Shown: positions 7,104 through 9,310 of the stretch, piece after piece | Layout of the letters: each line of letters starts with the position of its first letter | Numbering within the stretch: position 1 is the first letter of the stretch | Notes under the pieces: generated by a model | Seen by the model: only the letters and a program-made list of their open reading frames with translations | What the model was told of the DNA's origin: nothing | Databases searched by the model: none | Position numbers and translations under genes: made by a program | Source: Moraxellaceae bacterium | GTDB taxonomy: Bacteria; Pseudomonadota; Gammaproteobacteria; Pseudomonadales; Moraxellaceae | Assembly: GCA_021156385.1 (NCBI GenBank) | Contig: JAJNDL010000073.1 | Coordinates: 1-9,310, forward strand | Direction: 5' to 3' | Length of the DNA stretch: 9,310 bases

Positions 7104-7130
7104 GGCGCGCCGCCACGATGGAGGCGCGCC
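7104..7130. repeat. two ggcgcgcc palindromes forming a possible hairpin
   Basis: The 8-bp self-complementary ggcgcgcc occurs at 7104-7111 and 7123-7130 with 11 bases between, so the transcript can form a GC-only stem. It lies in the gap after the response regulator gene. There is no T-run, so it is at most a weak or factor-assisted transcription end for the upstream kinase-regulator unit. I found no better terminator between 7207 and 6974. Confidence 0.3.
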
Positions 7131-7206
7131 TGCCGTGGAGAAGACCCGCGCGCACCCGCCGGAAGACAAGCCTGCCTGTGCGGCGGATCTCCGCTGTCGC
7201 CTGCGC

Positions 7207-8133
7207 TCAGGCCGGCGCCTTGTTGCGCGAGCGCAGCCAGCCCAGGTACTGCGCGATCTGCGCCGTCTTCTGCTGCTGCGCCGGCACCTGCGGCTTTTCC
7301 ACCGCCTGCGTCAGCACCTGTACCGGCTGCGCGCGCAGGCGACGGTAGCGCGCGATGGTCGACTCGATGTTCTGGCCGAGCAGGCCCTTGCGCAGCGGCT
7401 TGGGCAGGTAGCGGTAGATCTGCGCCTGGTTGATGAGCTCGACGAGGCGCGAGGTGTCCTTGAAGCAGGTGAGGATGATGGTGAGCAGCTCGGGATGCTC
7501 CTGCTTCAGTGTCTTCAGCATGGCGGAGAGGTCCTCGTCGCCCAGGCTCAGCTCGGTGACGAGGATGGCGACCGGCTGCGTGGTCAGCACGTCCAGCGCG
7601 CCGTCGATGGTGCGCCGCCACAGCACCTCGTGCGCGGGCTCGAGCAGTTCCTTCACCGCCTGGTAGGTGGCGATGTCGCGGTCCAGCACGAGGCAGGTCA
7701 GGCGCGTGTCGGCGGTCGCGGCCGTAGCCGCCGCTGCCGGCGCATCCAGCTGCTGCGCGATCTGCACGGCCTGGGCGATGGTGTCGCGCAGCTCCTTCGG
7801 TCCCCAGGGCTTGTTGATGTAGCGGAAGATCTCGCCCTCGTTGACGGCGGCGAGCGCGGCATCGGCATCGGCGTAGCCGGTGAGCAGGATGCGGATGGTG
7901 TCGGGCGCGATGACGCGCGCCTGGCGCAGGAGCTCGGTGCCGGTCATGACCGGCATGCGCTGGTCGGAGATCAGCACGTGGATCTTCTCGCGCCGCAGGA
8001 TGGCCAGCGCTTCGTGGCCGTCGCTGGTCGCGAAGACCTGGTAATGCATGCGCAGCAGCATGCCGAGCGAGCGCAGGATGCGCTCCTCGTCGTCGACCAG
8101 GAGGATGCGGGGCTTTTCGGTGACGGCGTTCAT
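7207..8133 (-). CDS. double-receiver response regulator without output domain; second receiver has Glu at the phosphorylation site
   Basis: This is a cytoplasmic phosphorelay protein of 308 residues. Receiver 1 (about 8-125) is complete: acidic pair in ILLVDDEE, phospho-acceptor Asp57 in LISDQRMP, Thr85 in LLTGYAD, and Lys108 in YINKPW. The GYADADAALAAVNEGEIFRYINKPW stretch resembles receivers of HupR-type regulators. Receiver 2 (about 145-265) keeps Asp151/Asp153 (LVLDRD), Thr222 (IILTCF) and Lys245 (YLPKPL), but the acceptor position is Glu194 (ILVTELSLG). An Ala/Thr-rich linker joins the two. The 40-residue tail (QAVEKPQVPAQQQK) is not a recognisable DNA-binding, GGDEF, EAL or HD-GYP domain. 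The start at ATG 8133 follows a strong AAGGAGAGG. The kinase gene ends 83 bases upstream, so the two probably form one transcript and a signalling pair. With no output domain it should act by protein contact or as a relay intermediate. Confidence 0.88.
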   Translation of the reverse strand: MNAVTEKPRILLVDDEERILRSLGMLLRMHYQVFATSDGHEALAILRREKIHVLISDQRMPVMTGTELLRQARVIAPDTIRILLTGYADADAALAAVNEGEIFRYINKPWGPKELRDTIAQAVQIAQQLDAPAAAATAATADTRLTCLVLDRDIATYQAVKELLEPAHEVLWRRTIDGALDVLTTQPVAILVTELSLGDEDLSAMLKTLKQEHPELLTIILTCFKDTSRLVELINQAQIYRYLPKPLRKGLLGQNIESTIARYRRLRAQPVQVLTQAVEKPQVPAQQQKTAQIAQYLGWLRSRNKAPA

Positions 8134-8137
8134 GTCG

Positions 8138-8146
8138 CCTCTCCTT
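8138..8146 (-). promoter_or_regulatory. ribosome binding site of the response regulator
   Basis: The minus strand reads AAGGAGAGG and then four bases before ATG 8133. It selects this start over the much longer open frame that continues upstream to 8802 antiparallel-phase sequence, which merely overlaps the kinase gene in a different frame. Confidence 0.75.
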
Positions 8147-8151
8147 GCAGG

Positions 8152-8174
8152 GTGGGCCTCCTGTGGCGGCCCAC
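8152..8174 (-). other. intercistronic hairpin between kinase and regulator genes
   Basis: The arms gtgggcc (8152-8158) and ggcccac (8168-8174) are perfect reverse complements around a 9-base loop. The hairpin lies a few bases upstream of the regulator's ribosome site, in the 83-base gap after the kinase stop. With no T-run it is unlikely to terminate. It might stabilise or set the ratio of the two messages. That role is a guess. Confidence 0.35.
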
Positions 8175-8216
8175 GTGTCCGGTTGCGGCAGGCAGCGCAG
8201 GATGCCCGCCGGTGGT

Positions 8217-9310
8217 TCAGGCCGCGCTCACGGCGTCTTCGCGCGCAGCGGGCGTCGCTGCCACCGGTGCCCGCGGCAGCTCGATGACGAAACGCGTGCC
8301 GCGCCCGACCTGCGAGGCGACGCGAATGCGGCCGCCGTGCTGCTGCACGATCTTGTAGGAAATCGAGAGGCCGAGGCCGGTGCCCTCGCCCACCGGCTTG
8401 GTGGTGAAGAAGGGATCGAAAATCTTCTTCAGCACCTCGGGCGGCATGCCCTTGCCGCTGTCCTGCACCGACACGCAGACACTGTTTTCGTCGGCCCAGG
8501 TCTTGATGAGGATCTGGCCCTGCCCGGTGATCGCCTGCGCGGCATTGGTGAGCAGGTTGAGCAGCACCTGGTTGATCTGCGACGGCGCGCAGGACACCGG
8601 CGGCAGTTCGCCGAGCTGCCGGATGACGCGGATCTTGTGCTTGAGCGTGTTCTTGGCGATGAGCAGGGCCGACTCCACGCACTCGTTGAGCGAGACGTTG
8701 TCGGTCGGCGCCTGGTCGAGGCGGCTGAAGTCCTTGAGGCCGGTGACGAGCTCGCCGATCTGGTCGAGGCCGTAGCGCGTATCGCCCAGCATGGTCGCGC
8801 AATCGCCGAGCAGGAGCTCGGCGTCGATCACGTCCTCGAGCTGCCCGATCAGCGCCAGCGCATCGGAAACGACCTGCGGATCGCCGTCCGGCGCGGTCAG
8901 CGCCTGCGTCATGTCGCGGTAGGCACGCAGGAGCTGGGCGATCTGGTTGGTGAATTCGCCCAGCATCTCGACGTTGTTGCGCACATACCCGAGCGGCGTG
9001 TTGATCTCGTGGGCCACGCCCGCGACCATCTGGCCGAGCGAGGCCATTTTCTCCGACTGGATGAGCTGCGCCTGCGAAGCCTTGAGCTCGCGGTAGGCGC
9101 GGGCGAGCTGCCGCGAGTGCTGCACCGCCTGCTTCTCCATGGCACCGAGCAGATTCAGCACGGCACCGGTGCCGACGTACACGCCTTCCTGCGTGATCAC
9201 GAAGTCTTCGCTGAGCGGCACCGGCATGTGGCTGGTGAGGTATTGCGCGGCCTCGGCCAGCGGCGTGTCGACCTCGACCGCTAGGAAGTTGCGGTTCATG
9301 AAATCGGCGA
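8217..9310 (-). CDS. CBS-domain sensor histidine kinase, C-terminal part (5' end beyond right edge)
   Basis: This kinase should autophosphorylate on His and pass phosphate to the receiver protein encoded downstream. The reading frame stays open through the right edge (in-frame A-D-F before Met 9299). The pattern [20 protein letters not shown], then [17 protein letters not shown], matches the second half of CBS-pair domains, so Met 9299 is internal and the protein continues upstream. A helical linker follows ([25 protein letters not shown]). Next comes the H-box [17 protein letters not shown] (His97 counted from Met 9299). The ATPase boxes are: [16 protein letters not shown]1, [18 protein letters not shown]; and G2, [15 protein letters not shown]. 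All catalytic boxes look intact. No membrane segment is visible, which suggests a soluble sensor. CBS domains usually bind adenine nucleotides, so an energy or nucleotide signal is possible, but this is inference. Confidence 0.9.
   Translation of the reverse strand, partial: ADFMNRNFLAVEVDTPLAEAAQYLTSHMPVPLSEDFVITQEGVYVGTGAVLNLLGAMEKQAVQHSRQLARAYRELKASQAQLIQSEKMASLGQMVAGVAHEINTPLGYVRNNVEMLGEFTNQIAQLLRAYRDMTQALTAPDGDPQVVSDALALIGQLEDVIDAELLLGDCATMLGDTRYGLDQIGELVTGLKDFSRLDQAPTDNVSLNECVESALLIAKNTLKHKIRVIRQLGELPPVSCAPSQINQVLLNLLTNAAQAITGQGQILIKTWADENSVCVSVQDSGKGMPPEVLKKIFDPFFTTKPVGEGTGLGLSISYKIVQQHGGRIRVASQVGRGTRFVIELPRAPVAATPAAREDAVSAA

Noticed and set aside
7207..8802. Response regulator read as a 531-residue protein
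   Set aside because: The upstream 220 codons overlap the kinase gene in another frame and are Arg-rich. ATG 8133 has a strong ribosome site and starts directly before the receiver domain.

Overview
This is a GC-rich window from what looks like a Gram-negative proteobacterium. Beta- or Gammaproteobacteria is an inference from the two-partner secretion pair, the Tat-exported PhoX-type protein, the CBS-coupled histidine kinase and the REP-like palindromes. Every gene I can support lies on the minus strand, so transcription runs from position 9310 towards 1. The long plus-strand open frames are shadows of these genes.

Layout in order of transcription. (1) 9310-8217: the C-terminal part of a soluble sensor histidine kinase. 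It shows the end of a CBS-type domain followed by a complete kinase core, and its N-terminus lies outside the window. (2) 8133-7207: a response regulator made of two receiver domains with no output domain. The second receiver has Glu where the phosphorylated Asp should be. (3) 7206-6974: an intergenic region with two weak candidate Pho boxes. (4) 6973-4772: a PhoX/DUF839-family protein with a twin-arginine signal and a lipobox, followed by a clear intrinsic terminator (4717-4748). (5) 4629-4703: a pair of inverted REP-like palindromes with perfect 25-bp arms. (6) 4544-3525: a cytoplasmic M14-type zinc carboxypeptidase. (7) 3524-3125: a 400-bp gap with a long-range inverted repeat. (8) 3124-1470: a TpsB/FhaC-type outer-membrane transporter whose signal peptide and POTRA/barrel part lie in different reading frames. 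(9) 1178 to beyond position 1: the N-terminal secretion domain and start of the beta-helix of a filamentous-haemagglutinin-like TpsA exoprotein. Its start and signal peptide also appear damaged or displaced.

How the parts work together. The kinase and the double-receiver protein are probably partners in one phosphorelay. PhoX would act on phosphate esters outside the cytoplasmic membrane, possibly under PhoB. TpsB would export TpsA across the outer membrane. The strongest oddities are that both genes of the two-partner locus carry 5' reading-frame problems while the other genes in the window read cleanly, that the second receiver has a built-in Glu at its phosphorylation site, and that a perfect REP-like pair separates phoX from the peptidase gene. 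I see no mobile element, CRISPR array, tRNA or rRNA. I did not find a clearly new multi-gene system.
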